From the NCBI RefSeq assembly GCF_910592395.1, contig NC_088314.1:17645998-17709997 (forward strand): a DNA stretch of 64,000 nt, written 5' to 3'. Both the position numbers and the translations under genes were made by a program. A model generated the notes under the pieces. It made no database searches. It worked only from the letters and a program-made list of their open reading frames with translations, and had not been told where the DNA came from. This document shows, one piece after another, positions 1 to 11,373 of the stretch (its first letter is position 1; the number at the start of each line of letters is the position of its first letter). The DNA is from Lineus longissimus. Taxonomy: Eukaryota; Nemertea; Pilidiophora; Heteronemertea; Lineidae.

Positions 1-757
1 CTTACTTCTCCTCGAAGCACTGGATAAAGATATCGCTATATTTTACATTTCTTTGGAGAACATGTGGTTGTGGTAACAAATTGTACATATTTTACAGTGC
101 ATTCGACGATTCCAATTCCTTTCGGCTATACTTGAAGTCTCTGCCAAACTAAACCGCTTCTTTTATTTACTTCTTACCACCCCCGACCCCAACCCCACAC
201 GCACCCCACACACACCCCTACATCTAACGTTACCTACACATCTTGGTTATAAATAGTTGAAGTTGACTAGTCACAGTATCATTTCAGTATTTGCTGTTTG
301 AGTATCTCATAGTACATATGTCATGCATTATGATACTAGGCAGTAGCACTTACCCGGATGTGTCATCACTCGAACCCCTTGGTTGGAGAGTTAGGGGTTT
401 AATATCGCTTTCACAGCATTGAAGCAGAGACTTTTGTTTTGAAATTCTCTAATTAAAGGTAATGAAGAGATATCAGTTTTTTACTTCGAACGGACAGGTC
501 TCCCAAATTACCGAATATGAAATGTACTGTAGAGTCACAGATCTGCGACCGCTTCAGTCATTACATACTTGGAAAGGGACACACAAGCCAAGTCGGCACA
601 TAACGTCATGACCAGCGGACTATGTAGTGCCGCGAACCCATTTTCTATATTCAAACAAAACAAGATGAATGGCGGACGACCAAGTGAATTTCGTGAATAT
701 TCAGAAACGATCTTAGATCAATGAATCTCGAAAACTTGTTCAGAGGAAGACACTCAC
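1..757. other. Gene-free left edge
   Basis: No convincing exon or RNA gene is seen. A C/A-rich low-complexity tract lies at about 171-232. The small ORFs here have no recognisable product. Confidence 0.5.
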
Positions 758-1002
758 CTGAGAACCTCGTGCTCAAGGTTCGACTTCGTCGGCGGGAGAT
801 GTCCTTCCGGCAGATGGTCTTGTTCGCGGCCACTCGAGCTATCGTCGACGGTGTGAAGGGAAGTCATGTCCCCAGGAGAAAGAGTCTGCGGAAGAGAATC
901 TATAGAAATACTCTTAAAAGCGGTCTTTGATAATTGACAACGTTGTAGTACACGTATAACAGCTAGACTGGCACTGCATGGCATTGTCAATGTTTTTAAC
1001 AA
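758..1002 (-). CDS. Possible first coding exon, unknown product
   Basis: A minus-strand ORF starts with ATG at 1002 and stays open to a good donor, CTCAG|GTGAGTG, at 758/757. It would encode about 81 residues of polar sequence rich in Ser, Leu and His, without a recognised domain. No matching downstream exon was found between 757 and 1, so the rest of such a gene would lie outside the window or not exist. Weakly supported; it may be a chance ORF. Confidence 0.18.
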
Positions 1003-2320
1003 TTGGTTTTATACGAACTCCATGATGTACTCTTAACCGCTAAATTTGCGTGCGCGTTTTATTTTCGCGGTTTTTTCGAATAATATAGATTCGCAAAAAT
1101 AAAAATCAAGACAATTTATACAAAAGTTAAAACCAAAGGAAATTTCGTAATCCGCAAAAAGAAGAAAACATGTGGAAATCGCCAAATATAAAACGGCACG
1201 AAAATTTGGCGGTTCAAAGTATAAAGGGTAGCACTGTTTCTTTTTTACATGTACAGCGTCGCAGTCGTACCTACGTATAAATCATACATCTTTGAATTGG
1301 TACATGCGTAGTTTCGATCGGGCGCCAAGGTGACGCCATGCACGTTTCTACAGATACCCTAATACACTCTGCTTTTGCTATATTTCAAAATTACCCCACT
1401 GGTGTGACAAGCGTCCCTTCATAATTTTTTCGCCTCCCATCATTGGAGCAATTGGACAAGTTGAACCACTGCTGGTACCGAGTTTAGTTTTCCCGTGGCG
1501 GCGGAAAAATGTCTCAGTGGATGCTTAATGATGCTACAATGCAATGATGCTGAAATCAAGTTGTGAGAGTAGAATTGGCGGGGCCATTTGGTAGCACGTT
1601 GAAAACGACCAACAAGTGTCATGCCACCCACTTTTGAAAATATTACCTTGGTACCTACCCAGGGGAGAACCCAGGTTTGTATTTCTGGGTGAACCGGCGT
1701 TGCTTTCAAGGAACTAAAAAAAGCCCTGGCTCTTCACGACACAACGGCTACAACGTATGAAATACTCGAGGGTCTGTCGGATGAGACTAGAAGCCGTGGT
1801 CCCTTGTTCCCGGGTGTCTATACCAGGGCACGTAAAAGATCCCACATAGGTGGACAGTAACCTATAGTGGACACCATGCCTCCGGCAAAAATCCAATAGG
1901 GTTACGACGCAGGTGATGATATGATGATATGATATATCCTAATGATTCGTGGATTGTTAAGAACAGCATTGAATCCGCTATTTTCTTCGTTTAGCATGCC
2001 AAAAATGGACGTTTTCATTTTATGAATGTATAGTCATAATGCTGCTTCTTTCGCGATCAACACGTTTTGAGAAGCTAGTCAATGATGTGTTCATCATCGA
2101 GCCAGACCTTGGCAGCACAAGACCTTTTTCGTACATTGAGGGCGCAGTGACGTGCCTTCTTATCAACCAATGCACAACCATAAACATTACAACTCGGAAA
2201 AGTTGGAAAGTCTGCCAAATGAGCAACAAGCAGGGAACCATGATGGAAAAGAAGGAAGTAGTTTCTCGAAAAGGATGTCGCCTCTTCCAGAAGAAGGTTA
2301 ATTGGAGACTACACTGCGTA
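1003..2320. other. Gene-free stretch
   Basis: AT-rich with no supportable exon. The segment around 1740-1890, containing GGGCACGTAAAAGATCCCAC, looks like a fragment of a dispersed repeat, but its family cannot be settled by eye. Confidence 0.4.
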
Positions 2321-2321
2321 G

Positions 2322-2420
2322 ACGCTATTTAGCCGGTTCTAGTGCGTCTGTAAAGCTTCTAGGCCTATTATTACACCATAGGCCTTTTCTACCGGCGCCC
2401 TTCAACTGGCTAAATAGCGT
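2322..2420. repeat. Short inverted repeat, MITE-like
   Basis: ACGCTATTTAGCC at 2322-2334 is the exact reverse complement of GGCTAAATAGCGT at 2408-2420. The 73 bp between the arms is CT-rich. A diverged relative of the arm (GACGCTATTTGG ... AAATAGCCGGCGTC) lies at about 20756-20850, which suggests a small repeat family. Confidence 0.5.
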
Positions 2421-3603
2421 ATACACAGTTTGTCTACACAGTTTGTTTTCCTGTTCAGAGTTCCAATGGTGGTATTAATTTCTAACACTGCTTCACAACC
2501 GAGTTAGATTCAATTCTTCCAAAAAGATGATTGAGTTCAGCACTGAAGACACGCAAAGATCCGATAGTGTCATTTAATGCTCAACACAATTGTGTTTTCG
2601 ATGATGTGATGGCAACAGTTTACGACGAACTACAAGTGCAGTTCAATCCTTTGTTTTTAGTGAGAAAAATTTGGGAAACCCCTAAAAAACTTTAAAAGCC
2701 TCTTTTTTGGCCTAAACCATGGCATAATCATGAGAAGTGAGACGGGAATACAAAAGCCCAGGCTCGCTACAAAAACTAAAAATTCAGTATTCAAACCACA
2801 TCTTTTATACCAAACCGTTATCAACTCGTTTTAATAGTAAATTAAGTTATTCTCGAACATCAAATCTACATTCGCAAAACAAGGTCTGGTTTTGAATATC
2901 GCATTATGAGTTTGAATGAACCTAATGGGCTTGAGGAATTGATACCGAACTGGAGGTATCAATTTCTATTCTAAAACATCTCAAATTAAATATCGAACCA
3001 TGTGGTTCTAAATGCTTTCACATTTTGCACCAACCCAAGCGGATATTGTTGTCTCGTCCAAACCACGGTGGTGAAAACGACGCTATGCACATTATCCATT
3101 ATGAAAATGAAATAAGTATTCTCACTCGTATGTTTTAGAATTTCGTACTAATACGCAATTCGGGTCCGACCCCTCGCGCCCCTACTAGCCACTGAGTTGG
3201 CCTGGTAACTGGGAAATAGTGACTATAAACCTGTAGCTGGTCAATTGTCGGGATTGTTGGATCCAAAATGCGCAGACGCAACGTATACATACACTAGAGT
3301 TGGGCGTCGATTTTTAACAGGTATTAGGTTTCTTTGCGTCGGATAGAGCATAAAGAACTGCCTAGTTTACTCGGGGCCGAATATCGTGCCTTGACATCCT
3401 GTCGCGGATAACTAATGTTTTGTTAAGAAAAGCCCCGGCCGCACCCCGGCAGTGCCAAATCAGTGCCACCCGTGGGGCCTAATGATACTGGGCTAGTGGT
3501 CAGGCAGTTATCATTTAGTATAATGGCAATGTTGCTTAGCTCGGCAAATGAAATTCCTTCATTAAAATACGATCAAAGTAACAATCTCAGCTTATTTTGA
3601 TAG
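2421..3603. other. Gene-free stretch
   Basis: No exon supported. The segment around 2938-2990 (GATACCGAACTGGAGGT, then ATTTCTATTCTAAAACATC) shares short blocks with about 20208 and with the right flank of the foldback at 44747-44910, so it is probably a fragment of the same dispersed element. Confidence 0.4.
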
Positions 3604-4551
3604 GATCGCAGCCGTTACGTCCGATACGTCCAGTTACATAGAGCTATATTTATACCTCCTATTGAGTTTAAAAATACTAAAGCATGTTTTCTTGATGAAG
3701 GGTCTGGTTTCGTTGTGTGTACATTTCTACCAGAATTGGACCCCTTTTATAAAATCGTGGTGTACAGGCTTAACCGAAAGAAAGTAGCCTACCGCATTTC
3801 ACATAAAACGAAATTCTACAAGCCAGGATACACCTTGGAACCAGGACTGTTTCGCAAAACTTACTGTCGATTTACCCACAAGTTAAAAGAAAAATATCAC
3901 TTCGTCTTATATAGTGTGAAGAGTGGTAAATTCTCAGAAAATTTGCCAGTACCACGTTCCTGTGAGCTATGCTTGTACAGAAAAGATTTTTATTTAAATT
4001 TTGCTTGGAACTATTGCATAGTTAGTTGTGCACTTGCATCAGTGATCTGCGTCGCTAACGTAAGTGAGAACTTGCGGATTGATTATGAGTTAAGACGCTG
4101 TCTCAAAATTGCGCTGACGGATAACCCCCAGAGAGGTAACTTTGGTGTGAATGGAAACTATATCCAGTATATCGTTAAAAGAACTGGTCTATACCTGTAT
4201 CAGTACGTCAGAAGTAAATCCTATAAAATCATTGAGACCCCGATAAAATTACCGCCGGGTGCTGAAGTTTTCACAACTGGAATAGATTTTCACAATAACA
4301 TGGCTGTTATAGTATTTTATCCCAGGTTTGTAATATTGGGCATAAGAGGAATATGCAAGCCAAAAAATGGTATTGGGGAAATAAAAACGGAAGGAGTTGT
4401 CATCCTCATGCCAAAAGGGTATAGAGTACCTGAGAGGCAACGTTACGATTTTAAAATGGGATACGATGGTACACTTTATCGAGAGGTGAAGTCTGAAGGG
4501 AAAGACGACAAAACGTATTGGAAGTATGTAGAGAGTTTCGTAAAAGTATAA
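3604..4551 (+). CDS. Unknown protein, paralogue A (probable 3' exon)
   Basis: An uninterrupted reading frame of 315 codons runs from just after an in-frame TAG (3601-3603) to TAA at 4549-4551. It has no ATG near its start. It aligns by eye with the ORF at 5033-6046: both have FIPPI followed by E/K-F/Y-K near the N-terminus, a following VY-rich stretch, and similar C-terminal ends. Homology reaches upstream of any possible start codon, to a TTGATAG that looks like a 3' splice site. It is therefore probably the last exon of a multi-exon gene, or a copy that lost its start (the Met of copy B is Arg here). The protein is rich in Tyr, Lys and Phe and has no signal peptide or clear membrane segment. 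I do not recognise the family. Confidence 0.6.
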   Translation, partial: DRSRYVRYVQLHRAIFIPPIEFKNTKACFLDEGSGFVVCTFLPELDPFYKIVVYRLNRKKVAYRISHKTKFYKPGYTLEPGLFRKTYCRFTHKLKEKYHFVLYSVKSGKFSENLPVPRSCELCLYRKDFYLNFAWNYCIVSCALASVICVANVSENLRIDYELRRCLKIALTDNPQRGNFGVNGNYIQYIVKRTGLYLYQYVRSKSYKIIETPIKLPPGAEVFTTGIDFHNNMAVIVFYPRFVILGIRGICKPKNGIGEIKTEGVVILMPKGYRVPERQRYDFKMGYDGTLYREVKSEGKDDKTYWKYVESFVKV

Positions 4552-4558
4552 CGGTAAT

Positions 4559-4725
4559 GAGTCAACACCGGCCGACTGATATACCCCACTAGGGAAAGTA
4601 GGGCAAAGATCTTACGACTGGATGACGATGATGCTCAAGACCTTGGGACATGCGAGGGAACAAGATTATTAACCTGAGGTCTGCTGAACTGCAGTATGTA
4701 GGCTTATAACGAGAAGTACTCGAAA
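4559..4725. repeat. Intergenic direct repeat, copy 1
   Basis: About 167 bp repeated with few differences at 6217-6383 (shared blocks include GGGAAAGTAGGGCAAAGATC and CTGGATGACGATGATGCTCA). It follows paralogue A directly, and its second copy abuts the third paralogue remnant. It marks the ends of a duplicated gene unit. Confidence 0.85.
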
Positions 4726-5032
4726 GCTGATGCGGTATTTTCTCCCTTTTGATATATGGTATTTCTGGGGGTCGCCAAGAGCTCAAAATTGACGGACAAT
4801 TGCATGCCAGCGCATGGTACACCTAGATTAAGGTTTAATGGACTGTCAGATTCACTGCTAGGCCTGTCTCTAGAGCTCTGACTATAGTAACCCCGAATTA
4901 CAATGCCACTACAAGTTTCACACGTCTACAAAAAACCATGCAGGAACAAGTTTGCTCCAACGTATTAGCACGTCTAAAAACAGTAATCAACGCAGCAATT
5001 ATATCATTAATGCAGCAGTTATATCATTGTAG

Positions 5033-6046
5033 GCCAACACATTTGTGAAATACCGATATACTGGAATGGCCAACTTTATTCCCCCAATAAAGTACAAAGA
5101 GGGCCAAGGACGAGTATTTGTTCGCAAGAATTTTCGAGAAGTAGTTCCGGTATATACTGAAGAACATCTCCCTTATTTAAGAGTCCTTGTCTACGAATAT
5201 CAACAAAAACGTAGAACGTACACAGTTGCATTCAACTCAAGATTTTATAGGAGGGCAGTCATACCAAATGGTTTTTTATTAGATTTTTTGGAATTGAAAA
5301 TGATGGCTCACAAACCATACAAAACAATGCTTTACGATATCAAAAAGGGGAAGATTATGGGTATTATGAGTATAAACTCTCCTTACGATAAATTATGTCC
5401 AGGACTTGGATCAACAACAATTGTTATTGAGGTTCGGGCTTTTTTCTTGTGTTCTACCGACGTGGAAACCGAGAAGATCGCTCTTATAGCTGATTATGAC
5501 ATAACTGTCGATGATGGCGTGAAGTTCCAATTGGCTAATGTTACGAAATGGATTATCATATTAAACAAAAAGGAACACACAAAAGGAATATATGTAATGG
5601 CGCCTTTCATGTCAAAGTCAAACTTTGCATTCTTGCTTTTCGAATTGAGGGATACAAACAGGATAAGATCTGCTGGTTCCTTTGTTGTCTTGGTAACAAT
5701 GTACGAGGAAACAATTAACTTCCGTAAGATGGCGCAACTGGTTGCTCTGCAGGAACAAGGGATCGTTACGACAATATTTTTTAATAAGAAAACACATTGG
5801 TATCTTATAAGTTATAACACCTATGCTTTAGACATATTAGAAATAAGTCCAACCACACGGGCTGGCATCATTGAAAATAAAGAATTTGTCAGAAAGATTA
5901 ACGCCGATGTTAAATTTCGCTATACTGGTAAGGAGATATTAGGAGTGTGTAACGTGGATGTGAATGGAAATATTCTTCATCAGATTCCATTTTTAGATAA
6001 CGGTTTTGAGGGGTTGAAGCATTTTCATTTTTATGAGAAATTGTGA
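5033..6046 (+). CDS. Unknown protein, paralogue B (probable 3' exon)
   Basis: An open frame of 337 codons runs from the TAG at 5030-5032 to TGA at 6044-6046. If translated alone it would start at ATG 5066 (326 residues, MANFIPPIKY...). Alignment with paralogue A continues upstream of this ATG (FVKYRY here, YVRYVQ there) to ATCATTGTAG|GCC, which looks like a splice acceptor, so this is likely a terminal coding exon. The protein is rich in Lys, Tyr, Ile and Phe, with alternating hydrophobic residues suggesting beta strands. No catalytic motif, signal peptide or membrane segment is evident. The C-terminal 74 codons recur at 6382-6606. The function is unknown. Confidence 0.65.
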   Translation, partial: ANTFVKYRYTGMANFIPPIKYKEGQGRVFVRKNFREVVPVYTEEHLPYLRVLVYEYQQKRRTYTVAFNSRFYRRAVIPNGFLLDFLELKMMAHKPYKTMLYDIKKGKIMGIMSINSPYDKLCPGLGSTTIVIEVRAFFLCSTDVETEKIALIADYDITVDDGVKFQLANVTKWIIILNKKEHTKGIYVMAPFMSKSNFAFLLFELRDTNRIRSAGSFVVLVTMYEETINFRKMAQLVALQEQGIVTTIFFNKKTHWYLISYNTYALDILEISPTTRAGIIENKEFVRKINADVKFRYTGKEILGVCNVDVNGNILHQIPFLDNGFEGLKHFHFYEKL

Positions 6047-6216
6047 CGAATAAGTAATGATACGCCGAGGCATGACATTCCTATCAAATGTTGCTCTTTC
6101 ATTTATTCGAAATAACTTACTGTACGTACAGCATTAGTGAGTTGTACGATTGTCAAAGTGATTACCTGGTTCAAATACATAGCTATTCTGTCGGCTCCCT
6201 TGTTTGGCGCCGAGGT

Positions 6217-6383
6217 GAGTTCAACACCTGCCGACTTATATGCCCCTGTAGGGAAAGTAGGGCAAAGATCTAACGACTGGATGACGATGATGCTCATGAC
6301 CTTGGGACATGCGAGGGAACTAGATTGTTTACCTGAGGTCTGCTGAACTGCAGTGTGTAGGCTTATAACGAGAAGTACTCGAA
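6217..6383. repeat. Intergenic direct repeat, copy 2
   Basis: Second copy of the 167-bp repeat at 4559-4725. It passes without a gap into the 3' remnant of a third paralogue at 6382. Confidence 0.85.
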
Positions 6384-6606
6384 TGCTTTAGATGTATTAG
6401 AAAGAAGTCCAACTCCACGGAATGGCATCATCGAACATGACGTATTTATTAGAAATATTAACGCCGATGTTAAATTTCGCTATGCTGGTAAGAAGGCATT
6501 AGGACTGTGTTCCGTGGATGTGCATGGACATGTTTATCATCAGACTCCACTTCTAAACAACGGCTTCAAGGGATTCAAACAATTTTATTTTTATGAGAAA
6601 TTATGA
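6382..6606 (+). pseudogene. Paralogue C, 3' remnant only
   Basis: Seventy-four codons plus TGA (6604-6606) are in frame and clearly homologous to the C-terminus of paralogue B: shared INADVKFRY, the VDV.G pattern, NNGF/DNGF, and the ending FYEKL. The 5' part is missing and is replaced by the intergenic repeat. Homology also runs about 12 bp past the stop codon. The remnant has no in-frame stop, so truncation is recent or the fragment is still constrained. It could also be a short terminal exon. Confidence 0.7.
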
Positions 6607-6732
6607 CGAATTAGTAACTGAAGGTTAAGTTGACACTTCTTATAAAATTTTGCCCATGCATGCTTTATACTCTACAATTACATCACGTTGTTTATGATAA
6701 ATCTTGATGAGGAAGGAACAGCTATTGCACCC

Positions 6733-6807
6733 CGGTACTACATCCGAAGAGTAAGTGCGGTACTACATCCGAAGAGTAAGTGCGGTACTAGATCCGAAGA
6801 GTAAGTG
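6733..6807. repeat. Three tandem 25-bp units
   Basis: The unit CGGTACTACATCCGAAGAGT plus AAGTG occurs at 6733-6757, 6758-6782 and 6783-6807, with one base change in the third copy. Confidence 0.9.
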
Positions 6808-7389
6808 CGGGAAATCCAAGTGAACAGATTTGACTACACTAAAACTGACGCAAACACTCCCAGTGTATTATGCGCGGTGGTCACGCATCAATATCATGAC
6901 CGCGCTCATGATGTTGCTCAACTTCAGCTCAGGGACAAACGGGCAACCACTGGGCAATAAAAGGAACTCTCCATGGCCGCTGAATAAGGACGTGCCATAT
7001 CACTCGGGTGTTATACACCGTTGTCTTGAATACGCGATATTTCCATCCGTAACAAGTACATAATGGAATCATCGATGTAGTTCTACTTGTTTTTGTTACG
7101 GAAAGGAATCAATCAAAAATAAAAGCTCCTACGACGACATCGGCAGGTATGTTGGCGTCATATTATCAGGATGATGTACATATTTTTCTAGAAGATATCA
7201 AATCATTCTCGAGAGCCTCTGCCCCTTTTCCATCATGATTTACTGCGTGTTGATCGCTCGGCATGTGCTGGTATTCTCCCGAGGTACAAGGTCGAAATCA
7301 GAATAGTGGGTCCCTTGATATATGTCCTCACAAGTTTAGAACCTTCTAGCTCAAATAGAAACGAAAGGTGCCACCTATCGGTTATTTAG

Positions 7390-7460
7390 TGAACTTTGAC
7401 CTCTGTGACCTTGAAAAGTAGGTCAAATCAAAAACCCGGGTGATATGTCATTTAACCTTA
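7390..7460. repeat. Fragment of AGGTCA-rich dispersed element
   Basis: Contains TGACCT-N3-TGACCT-N8-AGGTCA (7397-7425) followed by AATCAAAAACCCGGGTGATA. The same block occurs three times in the element at 42834-43904. Confidence 0.75.
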
Positions 7461-7936
7461 TTAGATACACCCACCGTTTTTGATAGGTTCCCTTATCAAA
7501 TACATGTATATCCCCTCCCACCGTAATTGGTCCAATTAGCCACGAGGTGTCAGGAGGATTATCATTTCTATGGATACCAACGCTCGAGTTGTAATTGTGT
7601 TTGATTGCGTGTTTAAGAAGATTCCTAAGTCTGCAAGCCTCATAACCACATGACAGAGACTTAATCTTTAATCCTCATTCTTAAAGGATTATATGTGTCA
7701 TTAAACTGCCAATACAGCAGATTTTTATGGCAACTACATTTTACGTGGCTATCTTCAACATTCAGCCTGACTTATATACATTGAACTGTTAAGATGCTTA
7801 CTTGGATCGAGTCCCTACGGTTCTAACACATGATAATAAGAGAAGCCAGTTGCTTTTGAAGGTAAGATTCACCGCCACCATATTTGCCTGAATCAGTCCT
7901 GCCACCGCCTCCCCTCAGCAAATTCAATGGGAAAGG

Positions 7937-8455
7937 GCCAGTGATTTTGCAAAAAGGACACCCTCCCCCTCAACCACTTCAACCACCTCCATCACATCTG
8001 TCTCGGGGACTGCGAACAGAATGACAAGACCCCACCACTTCTCGGAACTGTGCATGTGTGTTGGGCCAGTGCTCTTGCATATATCCAAAAATCACATCAT
8101 CCCCTCTACCACTTCTACGACCAAAACCACGTCCATCTCAAGGACTGCAAACTGAATGATGAGACCCAACTCCCTCTTGGAACTGTGCACGAGTGTTAGG
8201 CCAGTGCTCTTGCATATATCCAAAAAGGACACTATACCCTCTACCACTTCTACTACCACCTTCTTCCTTCTTCAGCGTTCACTCTGCACTTGGAGGTGAA
8301 CCTGCCCTGGCATAGACACCAGCTACAAGGAACCTCGGTTTTAAGTCTCATTTGAAGGACTGCTTCTACCACCAAAACCACATCTATCTCAGGACTTGCA
8401 AGCTGAATGACGAGACCCCACCCCTTTTGGTAACGTGCATGTGTGTTAGGGACTG
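7937..8455. repeat. Diverged tandem repeat, about 128-150 bp period
   Basis: About four units share GCCAGTG...TTGCA, CCACTTCTACNACCAAAACC, GACTGCAAACTGAATGATGA and GGAACTGTGCATGTGTGTT. GCCAGTG recurs at 7937, 8065 and 8200; a last, more diverged unit runs to about 8455. The small ORFs across this block are by-products of the repeat. Confidence 0.7.
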
Positions 8456-10601
8456 TGGCGACGCTACTGCTACAAGCCATTTCGGAAGGGAAAAAGCACA
8501 CGCATTGCCTAAACTCGTCCCTGTAACATGTTTATCTTTTACACCATCAATATAATTCTTGATGAGTTTCATCTTAAACGCAGGCTTTTTGATGTCGTCG
8601 CGTTTCTATTGGTCACGCACCTGTTTTAACTCTGAAGAAAATATTTAAGTTAATTAGTTTCCACCTAGGTAGCAGGACTGGTGGAGCACGTTCGAACATA
8701 TAGGAGTGAAATGGTTAACTAAAATAACTGCCTTAGCATTAGATATTATCGTGATTTTAACTATTTGTGACTCATTTATCATGATTTTTTACTTTGCTCC
8801 CGAAATGTTCCCAAGCTGTCCCGACAGCTTTTTGGATTTGGCCAACTGCCTTTTTGGAATCACCGAGAATATACTTTTGACACATTTTATACCAAACCAA
8901 GAGGTTACAGTTGTCTCACTAAAACCTCTGCGGTCAAAACGAGGCTCATTCATAATTCATAACAAAACATGAAACATTATAACCAATGTGAAAAGAAAGT
9001 ACAGGTATAGGCCACAATCTCGTTTTCAGAAATCTTACCAACCAAATGGTAATGTCTCATTCTCTCGTTGACAGTTTGGTGTCACATATCCAGTACAACG
9101 ATTGCCATAAATAACGGATATTTTAAACATTCGATTTTAACATAATACCCACAGCGGTAGTGTTTGAAAGAACAACATGGGGGATATTGAACTTGTAGAA
9201 TAAAATACATGGGGGTACGTGTCTGCAGTCATTCGCACAAATGCATGTTAAACATTGACTTGTGAATATCGTATTTTGAGTGAGCAATCCGTGTTTTTTA
9301 TTCGATCGCATGATGGGATTAAACGGAAACCAAGTCTATGCGTTACAAAGGTCAATAATTTGTATATAAAAACACTCTTTGTAAAACTTATGATTTCATT
9401 TATTTACATAATTTTCATTTTGCCAATCCAATTCTACTTTTTGAGCGGACCTTTTGTGCAGCTTCAGAAGTTCATTTAGGCCCATTTCCATGTATTTTTC
9501 TTTCGTCAATCCAATTTCGCTCTTGGAACGAACCTTTGCAGTTTGATTACAAATTAGAGGAATGACTAAAGGTGAGTTATTTGAGTTCCGATTTTGTCAA
9601 GCATTTAATATAAACAGTCCAGAATAGAATTGAAGGCCTTAACGCAGCGTCTAGAATGGAGCGTGTGGATTTACACCGATCCTTTCAAACGGATCATACC
9701 AGGAGAGAATTCAGGGAAGCTGGCTTGCTTTTCCATGTCATCCTGGACATTTAGGTGAGATGTATTAAGTTTCCTTTTAGCGCCACATCCCGTTTTTACC
9801 CAAATCTCATGGGGTAAGAGGGCTACCGTAACAAGAGTTTATATTTTCCTCAATTGAACTGGGGGTACGTGGTTCGTATCTCGCCGAGGTAAGACGTAGG
9901 TGTGTGTGCTGGCCAGGACTTGAGGGCAATTTTGTTTCATCGTCACGGCTCGCGGTCACGATTTCTAATATCTATTAATTTTTACAAGCGTCACGGATCC
10001 GTCTTGTGTCGGTGTCGTCTTGCCATCTGTCTGGTATCTAAAGTGATACCTTTGATAAGTCTCTTGTAATCCTGAGTGGCATGTCATCACTTCAGTATCT
10101 TATTAATATGTTATCTATAGTGTTTGTCCTTGAGCAGGTCACTTAGGCATCTCAGGTAAGACCTTGGACAGGTCATTTTTTTATCTTATCCGTTGATCAG
10201 GTTCACTATATCGCGTTTGACCTTGAGCACCCGCGTCCCTTGTTGTCTGCCTGACCGTATTTTGACTGGATACCAATTCGGTTACACAGACCATACCTCA
10301 AAGTCTAATGGGTATGGTCACATCAAAGCATAGTAGTGATCACTACGATTCGAAGCACTTCATGATTAAATATTTGATGAAAGGTTCAGATTTTACCAGA
10401 CCCACTACTCTCACGTGCCAAGGATAAGAGTCAATATTACTTAAATGTAAAGTACGCTCCTCCAATTCTTTGAGCTCGAACAACCGTTTAGTTTGAGAGC
10501 TGACTAAACCACCGCCACGAGGTTTTTCTTGCAGTAACCTTTTCATGATAAACTAGGAAATTAGTGCTGTGTTTTATTCAAGCGTTGAACCCTTCTTTCA
10601 G
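8456..10601. other. Gene-free stretch
   Basis: No exon supported. The ORFs at 8706-8972 and 9255-9479 are Phe/Ile-rich because the DNA is AT-rich and have no recognisable domain. GAGGTTACAGTTGTCTCAC at about 8902 resembles TGGAGGTTATGGTTGTCTCAC at about 20215, a shared repeat fragment. Confidence 0.4.
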
Positions 10602-11373
10602 ACTTGGTGCTGACCTGAAAGCGGCCCCAACGATGTCAATGAAAGGGAGCGGAACCTGTAACACAGAAGCAGAAACCGAAACAGGCGGGCCAGAAACAAT
10701 ACGACACCTACCTGAACTTCGAACGAAGTCATGCTTCCTCCACGGGAGGTACTGCGAACAGAGAGATCTTCAAAAGTGCGGGCTGCCAGTTCCACTCGAG
10801 CGGCCGATTCCGCGGCCCCCGCCACCAACACGCCGGAGGTCGCCCGTAAACCCAGCCCCGCACCAGAGACGAGTTACAGGGAATGAACAGGCAATGCAGC
10901 CGCTAAACCTTTTGTCATCAGCTGTGAATCAGCGAAGTCGCGCTTCCGGTTATGTACAGCGTCCGCGACCAATGAACATAGGCCTGCTGTCGGCTGAAAA
11001 GACTGAAATTCCATCGGAGAAACTAGATAGGTACATGGAGGATTATATTCTTCAACCGAACACTTTAAGGAAGTCAAAGGTTCGGTTAGGTGAATGTAGG
11101 AATACGACTCTGTTAACATCTAGGAGTGAGGGATTCGACACCAAAAGGACATTTCCGATTGCTACTGGTGTAGATTTGGAGGATTTAAAAAGCGTTGCGC
11201 AGCTCCGAAGGCCTGGTTTGACCAAGAAGGCCGGCACCGACTCTTTGGTGACGTCATGGCTCCTAGAAGGAGATGACGAGGTGATGTATGCGGATAGGTT
11301 AAAACAGGAGAGTGCTGGTTCGAGATTAGTGGTATGCTTGCCACAACAAACCCAGTTTACCAGCGGCGTGTGA
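10602..11373 (+). CDS. Possible Pro/Arg-rich protein, unknown
   Basis: An ORF runs to TGA at 11371-11373. The first ATG is 10633 (MSMKGSG..., 246 residues); CCCTTCTTTCAG|ACTTGG at 10601/10602 is a plausible splice acceptor just upstream. The protein is hydrophilic, with a Pro/Arg stretch (residues about 54-80, RPIPRPPPP) and an acidic C-terminal third (EGDDEVMYADR). No domain, signal peptide or membrane segment is recognised. It would suit a cytoplasmic or ciliary low-complexity protein, but that is a guess. No clear polyadenylation signal follows; ATTAAA occurs only near 11740. The opposite strand also has a donor-like site at 10718 (CAG|GTAGGTG), so strand is not fully certain. Confidence 0.42.

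Noticed and set aside
3715-4551. GTG start for paralogue A and 5045 GTG start for paralogue B
   Set aside because: Nuclear eukaryotic genes rarely start with GTG, and homology extends upstream to AG sites, so spliced terminal exons are more likely.
10598-10831. Minus-strand first exon ending CAG|GTAGGTG at 10718
   Set aside because: A donor-like site exists, but the opposing plus ORF is longer and has its own acceptor. Kept only as an alternative.
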